Counted from the first letter of the stretch, positions 8,687-18,781 are shown. The stretch is 64,000 bases of DNA from Oceanospirillaceae bacterium (GCA_015665455.1 JADFAD010000002.1:186001-250000), one strand, 5' to 3'. Numbers and translations are program-made. The notes: generated by a model not told the origin, from the sequence alone.

Positions 8687-9298
8687 CTACATGTCCTCAT
8701 TCTCATCGATCATAGTCGAACGTTTTTGCCTAGCAAAGCGTTCCGCTATGGCCATCAAAATACCAACGATGCTGCCAAACAAATGCGCATCTACGGCAAC
8801 AAAGCCACCGATGTAATCTTCCGTACTTTGATTCAATCCAGGCCAAAACTGTTCAACAACCACTTTCAACAAAACGGCAGAAAGCAATAACGACTTCACT
8901 TTAAATGGAATAGAACGATCTATGAGGGTGCCATAAAACAGCAAGGTATAGAGCAAACCAGAGAGCCCAACATACCCCTGAATATCGGTAAACCACAACC
9001 CCAAGCTAATAAATACGCTACCGACTACACAAGCCAACAACCATCGAAACCTGCTCAAGAGCATGGGAAGCAACCAGAGAATCAAAGCAAAACCCAGTTG
9101 ATTCATTAACCAATGATTCCAACTCAAATGTTGAAAATGGCCCGTAATCAAGCGCCAAATCTCACCTTGCTCAATCGAGCTCCGATACCAAGCCAAATCC
9201 CACCAACCGATTGAAAAACCGATCATGATGCTCGCATTAAGCAACACGACACCAGGCACCACAAACAACCAGTTCTTTGTATGATCCGTCAGTTTCAT
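8687..9298 (-). CDS. rrtA: rhombosortase (rhomboid-family intramembrane protease)
   Basis: The 203-residue polytopic membrane protein has about six hydrophobic segments. The rhomboid signature is present: GEIWRLITGHFQHLSWNHWLMN in the first half, the nucleophile serine in YVGLSGLLY, and the paired histidine in VDAHLFGS. Rhombosortases are compact rhomboids that cleave exported proteins with a GlyGly-CTERM tail and so are linked to surface display or release through type II secretion. No GlyGly-CTERM protein is seen in the window, so substrates must be elsewhere. It lies 41 bases downstream of the PLP enzyme gene on the same strand. Confidence 0.85.
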   Translation of the reverse strand: MKLTDHTKNWLFVVPGVVLLNASIMIGFSIGWWDLAWYRSSIEQGEIWRLITGHFQHLSWNHWLMNQLGFALILWLLPMLLSRFRWLLACVVGSVFISLGLWFTDIQGYVGLSGLLYTLLFYGTLIDRSIPFKVKSLLLSAVLLKVVVEQFWPGLNQSTEDYIGGFVAVDAHLFGSIVGILMAIAERFARQKRSTMIDENEDM

Positions 9299-9339
9299 TA
9301 ATGTTTTAACCTCGAATTCCTTTTCAAATCACTCATTGC

Positions 9340-10395
9340 TTAAGGCCATCGACCAGTACTGACAAAGCGTTCAACCTTCTCGATGCTTTCCGACAAGTCT
9401 AACCCTTTCTCCGCCAGCCAGTCATCATTGTAATACGTATCCAAATAACGATCCCCTGAGTCGCAAATCAAGGTGACAACACTGCCTGCCTCTTCACGCT
9501 TAATCATCTCCCCTACCAACTGAAACGTTGCATAGAGGTTCGTCCCTGTGGAACCACCGCATTTGCGATTAATCATCTTCTCAAGAACGCGAATGGTCGC
9601 CAAACTGTCTACGTCTTGAACCTTTATGCCATGATCAATGACCGAAGGAATGAACGAAGGCTCAACCTTTGGTCGGCCAATCCCTTCTATTCGAGAACTG
9701 GTTTTCAACGTCAATTGATCATCTCTTGTATTAAAATGATCAAAGAAGACTGAATTTTCCGGGTCCGCCAAGCATAACTTAGTCTCTAGACAACCGTAGC
9801 GAATGTACCGACCAATAGTTGCTGTTGTTCCGCCCGTGCCCGCGCTCATCACCACCCAACTTGGAATAGGATGTGGCTCTTCCTGCATTTGAGTGAAAAT
9901 AGACTGAGCAATATTATTATTGCCTCGCCAATCCGTTGCGCGTTCAGCGTAAGTAAACTGATCCATATAATGACCATTCAACTCATTGGCCAAACGACGC
10001 GACTCAGTATAAATATCCTTCGCTTCCACCAAATGACACTTGCCACCATAGAACTTGATGTTATCTATCTTTTCTTTTGATGTAGTCTTCGGAATTACCG
10101 CGATGAAAGGAAGATTCAATAAACGCGCAAAATAGGCTTCAGATACCGCAGTACTCCCTGAAGACGACTCAATGACCGTCGTCCCTGAATGAATCCAACC
10201 GTTGCACAACGCATACAAAAACAGTGATCGCGCAAGACGGTGTTTCAAACTCCCAGTCGGGTGCGTTGATTCATCTTTCAGGTACAAATCGATGCCGCTT
10301 AATGCAGGGATGTCCAATTTAATTAAATGCGTGTCCGCTGATCGATTAAAATCTGCATTAATCGCTCGAATGGCGTTATTCGTCCATGCGTCCAT
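9340..10395 (-). CDS. PLP-dependent cysteine synthase-family enzyme
   Basis: This is a fold-type II PLP enzyme of 351 residues. The Schiff-base lysine is K51 in HPTGSLKHR, the phosphate-binding glycine-rich loop is SAGTGGTTATIGRY, and the substrate-binding serine motif SSSGSTA is around residue 80. Relatives are called cysteine synthases or cysteine desulfhydrases, and the sequence alone does not fix the reaction. I start at the ATG at 10395 because GAGG lies six bases upstream. The longer reading to 10413 would need a TTG start. Upstream of rrtA, downstream of ridA on the same strand. RidA removes reactive enamines that PLP enzymes make, so the closeness may be functional. Confidence 0.85.
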   Translation of the reverse strand: MDAWTNNAIRAINADFNRSADTHLIKLDIPALSGIDLYLKDESTHPTGSLKHRLARSLFLYALCNGWIHSGTTVIESSSGSTAVSEAYFARLLNLPFIAVIPKTTSKEKIDNIKFYGGKCHLVEAKDIYTESRRLANELNGHYMDQFTYAERATDWRGNNNIAQSIFTQMQEEPHPIPSWVVMSAGTGGTTATIGRYIRYGCLETKLCLADPENSVFFDHFNTRDDQLTLKTSSRIEGIGRPKVEPSFIPSVIDHGIKVQDVDSLATIRVLEKMINRKCGGSTGTNLYATFQLVGEMIKREEAGSVVTLICDSGDRYLDTYYNDDWLAEKGLDLSESIEKVERFVSTGRWP

Positions 10396-10480
10396 GAGAG
10401 ACCTCAAAGGCAATAAGGAAAGATAAAAGGTAATAGGGGAGTATAGAACACGAATGGAAGGCGTATGTGTTCACATTAAA

Positions 10481-10507
10481 TCAGCGCCCAGAGAATCTGA
10501 GCGCTGA
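10481..10507 (-). terminator. hairpin downstream of ridA
   Basis: TCAGCGC pairs with GCGCTGA, and the inner CAGA/TCTG extends the stem to a nearly perfect 27-base hairpin. On the reverse strand it is followed by TTTAAT, a weak T tract, 32 bases after the ridA stop. Confidence 0.55.
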
Positions 10508-10538
10508 AAGAACTATAGCAACGAATGCCAAAGCACGA

Positions 10539-10952
10539 TTACAGCGAATAGTGGTCAGAAGCCGAGCTGCCTACTTCTAAGATACCATCCATTTCAACTT
10601 CAGCACCCTTAGGTAATGCAGCAACACCAATGGCCGCACGCGCAGGGTAAGGCTCAACGAAATGACGAGCCATCACTTCATTCACCAAAGCAAAATTACT
10701 TAGATCCGTCAGGAAGATATTCAATTTCACCATGTCCTGAATTGTACCGCCAGCTTCTTCAATAACGGCTTTAAGGTTAGCGAAAACCTGTTCGATCTGG
10801 TCCTCGATGCCAGTATCAACCAATTCCATTGTCTCAGGAATTAATGGGATCTGACCTGATAAATACAAAGTCGTTCCCACTTTAACCGCTTGTGAATAAG
10901 TACCGATCGCTTTCGGCGCTTTATCCGTATTAACAATTGCTTTGTTCGTCAT
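10539..10952 (-). CDS. ridA: enamine/imine deaminase RidA
   Basis: The 137-residue protein has the RidA/YjgF/UK114 signatures: [15 protein letters not shown] near the start, YLSGQIPL, and the C-terminal [22 protein letters not shown] with the arginine that binds the substrate carboxylate. It hydrolyses the 2-aminoacrylate-type enamines made by PLP-dependent dehydratases. It lies 77 bases downstream of spoT on the same strand, the same arrangement as in Pseudomonas. Confidence 0.95.
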   Translation of the reverse strand: MTNKAIVNTDKAPKAIGTYSQAVKVGTTLYLSGQIPLIPETMELVDTGIEDQIEQVFANLKAVIEEAGGTIQDMVKLNIFLTDLSNFALVNEVMARHFVEPYPARAAIGVAALPKGAEVEMDGILEVGSSASDHYSL

Positions 10953-11029
10953 ACTTATCCCTTAAAGTTATCCCTTAAAATACTACGTCACTGTGTTTGA
11001 TTGGTCTCAAACGTAGACCAAATCAGTCG

Positions 11030-13171
11030 TTAACCTCGTTCACGAGAAATGCTTACTACGGATTTATTCACCTTCAAGCGCTTCATGACGCGAGCTAAGT
11101 GCTCACGGCCTTGAACATTAATGACCAAGGCAATCACACGAATACGAGCATCATGATCTTCCATCGAAATGGATTCAATATTAGCGTCCGCTTCGGTGAC
11201 CGACGTTGCAATGCTCGCAACTACACCACGTACGTTTTCAACGCCAACCTTCAATTCGACAGAGAACTCTTGTTCAAGCTGCTTCTGCCACGTTAACGTG
11301 ACGAGCTTCTCTGAGTTACCTCTAAATTCATTAAGGTTACGACAGCCTTCGTTATGAATGACCAACCCGCGCCCTGAACTCATGTGCCCCACAATCGGAT
11401 CACCCGGAATCGGACGACAGCACTTAGCAAACTTAATGATTAACCCTTCCGTGCCCGTAATCTGCAACGGCATGGCGTCATCGTTCTCAGTATCGGTGTC
11501 GCTTAATTCGGTCTCACTCAGCTCCATGAGCTGTCGAGCAACCAAATACGCCATACGATTACCAAGGCCGATCTCTTCAAGCAAATCATCAAGAACTTTA
11601 AGCCCTGCTTGCTCTAACCAACGCTCAGTCACGGAGGAGGTCAACTCATCCAAATTCAATTCAAAATTGTACAACGACTTATTCAACAACCTACGACCAA
11701 GCTCTACCGACTCAGAACGTTTCTGGTTCTTAAGGAAGTGTCTGATCGCACTGCGCGCTTTTGCCGTAACCACAAAATCCAACCATGCAGGATTAGGCTG
11801 TGAACCCGGCGAAGTAATGATCTCAACCGTCTGACCACTTTGCAGCGGTTGACTCAAAGGCGCTAAATGACGATCGATTCGACAAGCAACGCAACTGTTA
11901 CCAATGTCGGTATGCACGTTATACGCAAAATCCACTGCGGTCACACCCGTCGGCATTTCGAGAATATCGCCCTTTGGGGTAAACACATAAACTTCATCCG
12001 GGAACAAATCCAGCTTAACGTTTTCAATGAATTCAAGTGGATTACCCGCATTCTTTTGGATTTCCAACAGACCTTTCACCCATTGGCGAGCACGCGCATG
12101 GTGGTTGTGAAGGTGATTGTTCGCTTCGTCCTGATCTTTATCGTTCTTATACAACCAATGCGAAGCAATCCCCATGTTCGCCACGGTATCCATTTCTTGG
12201 GTGCGAATCTGAACCTCAATAGGAATGCGATAAACACCGAATAGAGTGGTATGAAGTGATTGATAGCCATTCGCTTTAGGAATGGCTACATAGTCTTTAA
12301 AACGATCAGGAACGGGCTTAAACAGGTTGTGGATAACACCTAATATTCGGTAGCAACTGTCTACGGTGTCGGTCACGATGCGGAACGCGAATACATCCAT
12401 GATTTCATGAAAGGATTTTTCGTGGCGATCCATTTTTTGATAAATACTGAACAGATGCTTTTGTCGGCCTTCTACTCGGCCTTCCAGCCCTTCATTCTTA
12501 AGGCGATCTTCAATGTCGTGCTTAATGTCTTCTACGATTTCTTTACGGTGGCCAGTGATCTTATTCACAGCCTTTTGAATCATGCGAGCCCGCATCGGGT
12601 ACATGGCTTGAAAACAAAGGTCTTCAAGTTCAATTCGGAAATCGTTAATACCTAAACGGTGCGCAATGGGCGAATAGATATCCAATGTTTCTCGGGCAAT
12701 GCGTCGTCGTTTGTCCGGTCGCAACGCGCCCAACGTTCGCATGTTATGCATGCGATCCGCCAATTTCACCAAAATGACTCGAATGTCACGAGACATGGCC
12801 AAGGCCATTTTCTGGAAGTTTTCTGCTTGCGCTTGTTCTTTACTCTCAAAGTGGATCTGAGTCAGTTTTGAAACCCCATCCACGATTTCAGTCACTTCTT
12901 CTCCGAATTGCTCCAACAACGCAACCTTCGGCACTTCCGTATCCTCAATCACATCATGCAGCATCGCTGCCATAAGGCTTTGATGATCCATTCGGATCTC
13001 AGACAGGATTTGAGCAACTTCAAGAGGGTGTATAACGTAAGGTTCGCCGCTTCGACGACGCTGGCCATCGTGGGCTTGTTCTGCGTAATAGTATGCTCTA
13101 CGAACCAGATCGATCTTATCGGAAGGTAAATAACTGGCTAATTGTTCAGCAAGCACATCTATTGTAAGCAA
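11030..13171 (-). CDS. spoT: bifunctional (p)ppGpp synthetase/hydrolase SpoT
   Basis: The 713-residue RelA/SpoT homologue carries the hydrolase HD domain (LHDVIEDT, His72-Asp73), the synthetase domain with the YQSLHTT motif, the TGS domain (VYVFTPKGDILEMP), the zinc-finger-like segment FAKCCRPIPGD and a C-terminal ACT domain. The intact HD motif and the synthetase domain point to SpoT rather than RelA. It sets the alarmone level in response to carbon, fatty acid and iron starvation. The start codon is TTG with AAGG eight bases upstream; the first downstream ATG would remove the N-terminal helix. Upstream is rpoZ, separated by a terminator, so spoT should have its own promoter. Confidence 0.96.
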   Translation of the reverse strand: MLTIDVLAEQLASYLPSDKIDLVRRAYYYAEQAHDGQRRRSGEPYVIHPLEVAQILSEIRMDHQSLMAAMLHDVIEDTEVPKVALLEQFGEEVTEIVDGVSKLTQIHFESKEQAQAENFQKMALAMSRDIRVILVKLADRMHNMRTLGALRPDKRRRIARETLDIYSPIAHRLGINDFRIELEDLCFQAMYPMRARMIQKAVNKITGHRKEIVEDIKHDIEDRLKNEGLEGRVEGRQKHLFSIYQKMDRHEKSFHEIMDVFAFRIVTDTVDSCYRILGVIHNLFKPVPDRFKDYVAIPKANGYQSLHTTLFGVYRIPIEVQIRTQEMDTVANMGIASHWLYKNDKDQDEANNHLHNHHARARQWVKGLLEIQKNAGNPLEFIENVKLDLFPDEVYVFTPKGDILEMPTGVTAVDFAYNVHTDIGNSCVACRIDRHLAPLSQPLQSGQTVEIITSPGSQPNPAWLDFVVTAKARSAIRHFLKNQKRSESVELGRRLLNKSLYNFELNLDELTSSVTERWLEQAGLKVLDDLLEEIGLGNRMAYLVARQLMELSETELSDTDTENDDAMPLQITGTEGLIIKFAKCCRPIPGDPIVGHMSSGRGLVIHNEGCRNLNEFRGNSEKLVTLTWQKQLEQEFSVELKVGVENVRGVVASIATSVTEADANIESISMEDHDARIRVIALVINVQGREHLARVMKRLKVNKSVVSISRERG

Positions 13172-13281
13172 TCTTATGACCTTTTTGAGAAGAGGTTTCG
13201 TTAACGGACCGATATCTTTCTATAAAAAGAGAATGCTTGGATTAGAAGGGAACGTCAACTAAAAGACAAATACTTCAAATA

Positions 13282-13308
13282 AAAAGCCGGCTTAGACAGC
13301 CGGCTTTT
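13282..13308 (-). terminator. terminator between rpoZ and spoT
   Basis: AAAAGCCGGC and GCCGGCTTTT flank a short loop. The A and T flanks make it usable in both directions. It follows the rpoZ stop and so limits read-through into spoT. Confidence 0.85.
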
Positions 13309-13313
13309 CAATA

Positions 13314-13532
13314 TTATTCAGAACGAAGGTTAGACGCTTCGATCATTGCCGGAGTCATAGTACCCTCAGCAATTTCACGTAGAGCAACTACCGTAGGCTT
13401 ATCGTTATCCCAAGGCACTGTCGCTTCTTTACCGCCAGTAGTGATTTGGCGAGCACGTTTAGACGCTACCATTACAAGTTCAAAACGGTTATCTACGTGT
13501 TCTAAACAATCTTCAACAGTCACTCGAGCCAT
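13314..13532 (-). CDS. rpoZ: RNA polymerase omega subunit
   Basis: The 72-residue protein begins [20 protein letters not shown] and includes ASKRARQI, the hallmark of the omega subunit, which helps assemble the core polymerase and forms part of the ppGpp binding site. It lies 100 bases after gmk, the standard gmk-rpoZ-spoT order. Confidence 0.97.
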   Translation of the reverse strand: MARVTVEDCLEHVDNRFELVMVASKRARQITTGGKEATVPWDNDKPTVVALREIAEGTMTPAMIEASNLRSE

Positions 13533-13631
13533 GTCGCGTTAATCTCCAACAATAAGCAAAATATAAAATAGGACCTAGCATTCTAGCCAACCCCCGGAAC
13601 TAATACCAGAGGGCGAGCCCAACTCTGTCGA

Positions 13632-14261
<630 letters not shown>

Positions 14262-14310
14262 TTAATTCTTTTCAATAACAATATTATGTACATTTACGAA
14301 ATGCATTATC

Positions 14311-14329
14311 ACTCAATATTCTGGATCTG
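14311..14329. repeat. island attachment site at the gmk side (attL)
   Basis: ACTCAATATTCTGGATCTG occurs here and again at 35880-35898 in the same orientation. The second copy is the last codons of yicC. On the reverse strand this copy reads through the yicC end and is followed by TGATAA, the probable original stop. The two repeats enclose the integrase and all accessory genes, as expected for site-specific integration. Confidence 0.9.
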
Positions 14330-15184
14330 AATACTGAGCAAAACAACAAACTAAAGATAACATACTGATTAATATGTAAAATACTAAAAACAACAACAAA
14401 CAATAAAGACAGCACCCACCAATAAGCCCACCAATCAAAAATTTATTCTGAGGAAATGAGTTTCTCAGCTTCATACTTAACAACAAGCACACCTTGAGAG
14501 GCCTTTGTTAAAGACCTTAATGAAAGAGCCGAACTTCACTCATCATAAGAGTATAACTCTTTCCACATAATTCGTTATGCCATAGCACTTTGCGTGCCCT
14601 ATCTTCCTCTCATCTGCACTCACAAGACATCCAGAAGTGAGCGTTTCTCTGACAGTATTAACAGTACGAATGATTCAAAAACTGCGATATTGATAGAGTA
14701 GAAACTATGCAATACGACTCAAAAACAAGCAGGTCTCAATTATAAGGGCTTAGTAAGTTGAACAGCTAATAGGCCAAAAAAATGACTAATACACACCTCA
14801 CAATACTGTTCTACACTCATTAAAAAAACAGATCTATTAGTTTAGATTTTAAGCTACCTTTTCTGACACTCACCATACTTTGTAAACAGTCTTAAGTTAG
14901 CTACCTGCTAACCTTAACAAGGATGATACAGGACAAAAAATGGGCGATTGTACATCTCATATTTTACAAAAAACGGAAATAATATAAACCTTAAAGTACC
15001 AAAAGAAGAAATATTAGAAACGTTAATTAAAAATTTGGGTTGCCGAAGAGTACAGCTCATAGCGCACCACTGATTTTGATAAAATTACAAACTGGTGAGT
15101 AAATTCGATATGACTACAGAGTAAGTAGAATGAGTATCACAATCAATTAATTTTTGAAGTAACTAAACCGCGAATTCAACTCCG
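14330..15184. other. long non-coding stretch at the island's left end
   Basis: About 850 bases carry no convincing gene. It is AT-rich with many stops. One coding-like remnant runs at 14948-15073 on the plus strand: a TTG-started frame that includes KNGNNINLKVPKEEILETL and ends in RRVQLIAHH before a stop. The ATG just upstream (14940) is in a different frame. This looks like the tail of a decayed gene next to an insertion sequence. Confidence 0.5.
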
Positions 15185-16236
15185 AAGTGCAACACTCTCT
15201 CTAAGCCGCAGCTCTTAAGTCTTCATAGACTTTCTGTGGCTGTTTAAACCCAAGGCATTTTCTTGGTCTTAGGTTTAACTTCTTTTCAATAATTTCTAAA
15301 TCGTCATTTGTGACTAACCTGAGATCACTTCCTTTTGGAACGTATTGCCTCAGCAAACCATTAAAGTTTTCATTAAGGCCACGCTCCCAAGAGGAGTAAG
15401 GGTGAGCAAAATACGTCATTGCTTGTAGCTCTTTTTCTATCTTTTTATGCTGAGCAAATTCACCACCATTATCAAACGTTATTGTCTTCACTAACTCCTT
15501 GTGTGGAGTAAGCATATCAATGATTGCGTCGGTTACATCGTCCGAAGATTTACTGTCAACTCGGCGTATTAGGTACAACCGACTCTTTCGTTCAGCAAGC
15601 GTGACGATAGCTCCTGTACCGTGTTTTCCTAATACTGTATCCGCTTCCCAGTCACCTAACCTAAGTCGTTCGTCCACTTCTTGCGGCCTCAGATCTATTG
15701 ATCGAGCATCAGCAATGGGTAATCTATTGTGGTGCTTTCCTTTCCTGTACTTTCTTTTTCCTTGTCTTAGGTGCTTAAACAAAATGCCACCTAATTGCTT
15801 GTCACGGCTAATATACTGATAAATCCATTCATGACTCACCGGAAAATCAAGCTCCCTAAGCACCGCAGATATTTGTTCAGGGCTCCAGTCAGCCTCTATG
15901 AAACAACGAACATAGAACTCTGTTAGGGCTGGTATTTCGTGTTTAGTAGCGCTGATTCTTCGGATTTTAGCTGTCTTCTGAGCTTGCGCTGGGCAATAAA
16001 TCTGATCAGTAGCATTTCGCTTCAACTCTCTACTGATCGTGCTGGGGTTAACACCCAGTAAATCAGCAATCTTTCTTTGGCTTAGGTTCTGAGATAAATA
16101 AGCTTGGATCTGGTATCGTTGTCCTTCGACTAGCTGCCTGTAACTCATGGTGATTATCTTTTGTTGTGGTGATTAAAGCATACCACCAACAGGCAGTTAG
16201 TCTCCTTTCACCAATTCAATCATGAGTGTTGCACTT
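15185..16236 (-). mobile_element. IS30-family insertion sequence
   Basis: A 1052-bp element with ends AAGTGCAACACTC (15185-15197) and its exact inverse GAGTGTTGCACTT (16224-16236) encloses a single IS30-type transposase. I see no clear target duplication. GAATTCA lies just outside on the left and TGAATTC on the right, so the empty site would be largely palindromic, the kind of target IS30 elements prefer. Confidence 0.85.
15201..16148 (-). CDS. IS30-family transposase
   Basis: The 315-residue protein begins with an HTH (LSQRKIADLLGVNPSTISREL) that binds the element's ends, followed by a linker and a DDE integrase core: D in GDWEADTVLG, D in TFDNGGEF, and E in SSWERGLNENFNGLLRQY. The C-terminus has the IS30 LNLRPRKCLGFKQP signature. 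Length is normal and the frame is intact, so the element may be active. It fills its insertion sequence with short non-coding ends. Confidence 0.95.
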   Translation of the reverse strand: MSYRQLVEGQRYQIQAYLSQNLSQRKIADLLGVNPSTISRELKRNATDQIYCPAQAQKTAKIRRISATKHEIPALTEFYVRCFIEADWSPEQISAVLRELDFPVSHEWIYQYISRDKQLGGILFKHLRQGKRKYRKGKHHNRLPIADARSIDLRPQEVDERLRLGDWEADTVLGKHGTGAIVTLAERKSRLYLIRRVDSKSSDDVTDAIIDMLTPHKELVKTITFDNGGEFAQHKKIEKELQAMTYFAHPYSSWERGLNENFNGLLRQYVPKGSDLRLVTNDDLEIIEKKLNLRPRKCLGFKQPQKVYEDLRAAA

Positions 16237-16282
16237 ATTATCTGAATTCAGGAACTTATTATATTGTTTAAAATGAACTTTT

Positions 16283-16549
16283 ATGGAAATCATTTTAGCT
16301 ATCATTATTGGGTTAATGTATGACAAGATAATTAACTCTAAACTTGCCCAAGGAAAATATTTATTTAAAGAAACGATTTTTGGCTTTGGAGTTTTTGGAG
16401 AAAGTATTATATTCGCGGTTAGCGCTTGGTATATACCATATAAATTTTCAACAGACACCTCTAAAAATGGATTTTATACTTTTGGCGCTTTAAAAGCGGG
16501 ATTAATACCAATTGCTGCATATTCTTATTGTATTATATTAGGTGTTTGA
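16283..16549 (+). CDS. small predicted membrane protein
   Basis: The 88-residue product has hydrophobic segments near residues 1-14 (EIILAIIIGLM), 33-52 (FGFGVFGESIIFAVSAW) and 66-87 (GALKAGLIPIAAYSYCIILGV), so it is likely an inner-membrane protein. It starts 46 bases after the IS30 right end, with no strong ribosome binding site visible. A GTTTGAC/GTCAAAC hairpin overlaps its end. Codon use is very AT-rich like the genes that follow. It may be a real orphan gene or the shortened remainder of one cut by the insertion sequence. No family recognised. Confidence 0.45.
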   Translation: MEIILAIIIGLMYDKIINSKLAQGKYLFKETIFGFGVFGESIIFAVSAWYIPYKFSTDTSKNGFYTFGALKAGLIPIAAYSYCIILGV

Positions 16550-16617
16550 CGCACGTCAAACAACACAAACATTTTGGTTAAGTTATTCTTCATTTTTTCT
16601 TTGTAAGCTTTATATTA

Positions 16618-16656
16618 AGCGACCGCCAACCAAAATAAAAATGGTGACAGGTCGCT
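16618..16656. terminator. possible terminator hairpin between convergent genes
   Basis: AGCGACC (16618-16624) pairs with GGTCGCT (16650-16656) and is followed by TTCGATTTTT. It lies between the small membrane gene and the convergent gene at 16739. The loop is long, so the call is tentative. Confidence 0.4.
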
Positions 16657-16738
16657 TTCGATTTTTCAGCCTGAACTCTCTATTAAAATACACCATATAT
16701 TTTTAAACAGCTTTATCTTCTTTGAAGTTTATCTTTCA

Positions 16739-17392
16739 TTATGTATTTAAAAAATCTCTCTCAAACTCCTCAATAGCACTCATAACTTTACTATTTACTT
16801 CCTCTAAGCCTTTCTTTGCTTTGTTTAATTTCGATTGAAGAGCACTTTTATCATGTGGTTGACCTGATAAGAAAAGCGATGAAAACTTGGTTTTATATAT
16901 CTCTTGATTTTTTTCTTCAATTTTAGCTTTCAGCTTATTTCTTTGTTTTTTTAGTTTTTGCTTTTGCTCTTTTAAGCCTTCCATTTCATCTGTAATAGCT
17001 TCATTAACCTTTGATTTAAAGTCGTTTCTAAGTATCAGAAGTTCTTCTATTAATTGTGATGCTGTTATTCTTTCTTGCGTTGAGATTCTTTCAATTTCGT
17101 TGTAGCTTTCCGTGGTAATACTCAGATTAAGTTGCTTTTTATTGCTCCTTTTTTTAAATACCCTAGCCCTCCATCGATCTTTTATTTTTTTCACTACATG
17201 AGATGTGTTTGGATTGATGTAAAGCTCTTTCAGTAGGTCGTGAATATTATTTGTAGTGTTCTGCCACCCCCCCTGAATAAGCCCTTCTTTTTGTAATTGA
17301 CCATGAACCCATCGTAGCTCATCAGGTTTGTTTGGATCTGGCCACGGTTTTCCTTGGTACTCGATCAAATTTTTTGCCAGCTTCTCATTCAT
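16739..17392 (-). CDS. predicted DNA-binding coiled-coil protein of a mobile element
   Basis: The 217-residue protein has three visible parts. The N-terminal ~75 residues hold WPDPNKPDELRWVHGQL. Residues about 85-120 (LNLSITTESYNEIERISTQERITASQLIEEL) look like a ribbon-helix-helix DNA-binding unit. The rest is lysine- and glutamate-rich and predicted to form a long coiled coil (LKEQKQKLKKQRNKLKAKIEEKNQEI). Such proteins serve as accessory factors in mobile elements, but I cannot assign a role. It is divergent from the wHTH gene at 17489, with a 96-bp intervening promoter region. Confidence 0.6.
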   Translation of the reverse strand: MNEKLAKNLIEYQGKPWPDPNKPDELRWVHGQLQKEGLIQGGWQNTTNNIHDLLKELYINPNTSHVVKKIKDRWRARVFKKRSNKKQLNLSITTESYNEIERISTQERITASQLIEELLILRNDFKSKVNEAITDEMEGLKEQKQKLKKQRNKLKAKIEEKNQEIYKTKFSSLFLSGQPHDKSALQSKLNKAKKGLEEVNSKVMSAIEEFERDFLNT

Positions 17393-17488
17393 ATTTTCTA
17401 CTTATCTATTCATATAAAGCTATGTTTAAAGCTATGATTCTATAAATTTTAGTCTATATTTGTAGAATAACAAATTTGGAGGTGGGTA

Positions 17489-18781
17489 GTGAAACTAGCC
17501 TTACTATGGAAGAGTTTACCTAGATCAAAGCCTGAAACGAGGCTATTCTTAACGTGTTTTCTGAACTCAAATCTTAATAATCAAATAATTGATCTTCCGG
17601 TAAAAGTCATTGTCGAACGCCTTGGATTTAACAGGAAAATTATTGTCGAGGCTTTCGATTACTTAGTCGAAAATGGGTACTGTCAGGAAGAACAGCTCAG
17701 AAAAGTTCGGGGCATGGCAAGTAAGAGATATTCTTGGACTAAAAAATTCAAACCTTTTTTTGAGCATGAATCTTATTTAAATAATGGGAAACATGGGGTC
17801 ATTAAAAAAGTTCTGAGTTTGGCTAATCAAAATACAGACAAGCTGAGTCCATTTAAACGACCATCGATTTGGCTCCTATGCGTGTTGGTCTATCACGGTA
17901 ACGAATTAGGAATAGTTGATCATATTTCGTATAAAAATTTATCGAACTTAACAGGAATGTCGGTCACTCGACTTAAGTCTCAAATGAAAATATTGAGACA
18001 ACATGGTTATCTTATTAAGATTGTACCAGGGGTTAAGTCTAAGTCTTTATTTGGCACGGCTAATTCGCTTATTTATTTGAATTTGAAAAAACCAATTATT
18101 AAGAATAAAAATATTACTTACTACCCTATAGTCTGTACTGGTAAAGCTGTTGGTTCAGTTTTTTCCCTATTTTCAGACATCAAGGAAATCAATCGAGTAA
18201 TTAAACTCTCAAATGGTAAAGAGAGGAATTCTGGACAATTAAAAAAATCTATTAACTTGTTTCATGATAAGTGGAAGATTGCAGATCATATATTTTCTTT
18301 ACATAGCTTGAGAGCGGAGGATAAAGAATATCAAGAAGTAAAGGAAATCGTGTTAGGTGTTTTAAGTTTTTTTGATTGTAATGATCTATTTAGGTTAATC
18401 GAATACTTCCAATCTGTGTGTGATATCTATTCCTCAAGGATCTTAAATTATGTTATTGAATTAGAATTGCTTACTTATTTCTATGAGGCTAAGTCACACG
18501 AAACCGATGGTGGTAATAATAAACCATTTGAAGACGCAATGAATAGCAAGAAAGGTAAAATTATCTTAAAGGAATTGGCTGATGTTATTTTACCTGAAGG
18601 GGCTGAGGAAGACCTTCAAATGCTGAATGATAATGAATTTAATTTCCTGAAATTTATATTTAGAATAATAATCGATAGCTTAACACCTACTTTACTGAAC
18701 AGTATCCAGAATAATTCAGATACTTTAATTATTAGCTTATCTGAAAGAGACTGGAATAACTTCAGAGTGATATGCTCTTAA
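17489..18781 (+). CDS. protein with two predicted winged-helix regions, unknown function
   Basis: The 430-residue product starts at a GTG preceded by a strong GGAGGTGGG. Residues about 35-70 (LPVKVIVERLGFNRKIIVEAFDYLVENGYCQEE) and 140-190 (ISYKNLSNLTGMSVTRLKSQMKILRQHGYLIKI) each look like a winged helix of the kind found in replication or regulatory proteins. The remaining half is helical with no motif I recognise. It is very AT-rich. The inovirus Gp2-like gene follows after a 250-bp gap with repeats. It could be a plasmid- or island-type replication or partition regulator, which is only a guess. Confidence 0.6.
   Translation: MKLALLWKSLPRSKPETRLFLTCFLNSNLNNQIIDLPVKVIVERLGFNRKIIVEAFDYLVENGYCQEEQLRKVRGMASKRYSWTKKFKPFFEHESYLNNGKHGVIKKVLSLANQNTDKLSPFKRPSIWLLCVLVYHGNELGIVDHISYKNLSNLTGMSVTRLKSQMKILRQHGYLIKIVPGVKSKSLFGTANSLIYLNLKKPIIKNKNITYYPIVCTGKAVGSVFSLFSDIKEINRVIKLSNGKERNSGQLKKSINLFHDKWKIADHIFSLHSLRAEDKEYQEVKEIVLGVLSFFDCNDLFRLIEYFQSVCDIYSSRILNYVIELELLTYFYEAKSHETDGGNNKPFEDAMNSKKGKIILKELADVILPEGAEEDLQMLNDNEFNFLKFIFRIIIDSLTPTLLNSIQNNSDTLIISLSERDWNNFRVICS

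Noticed and set aside
11099-13129. Many open frames on the plus strand opposite spoT
   Set aside because: They are antisense shadows of spoT codon usage, with no ribosome sites or protein-like motifs.
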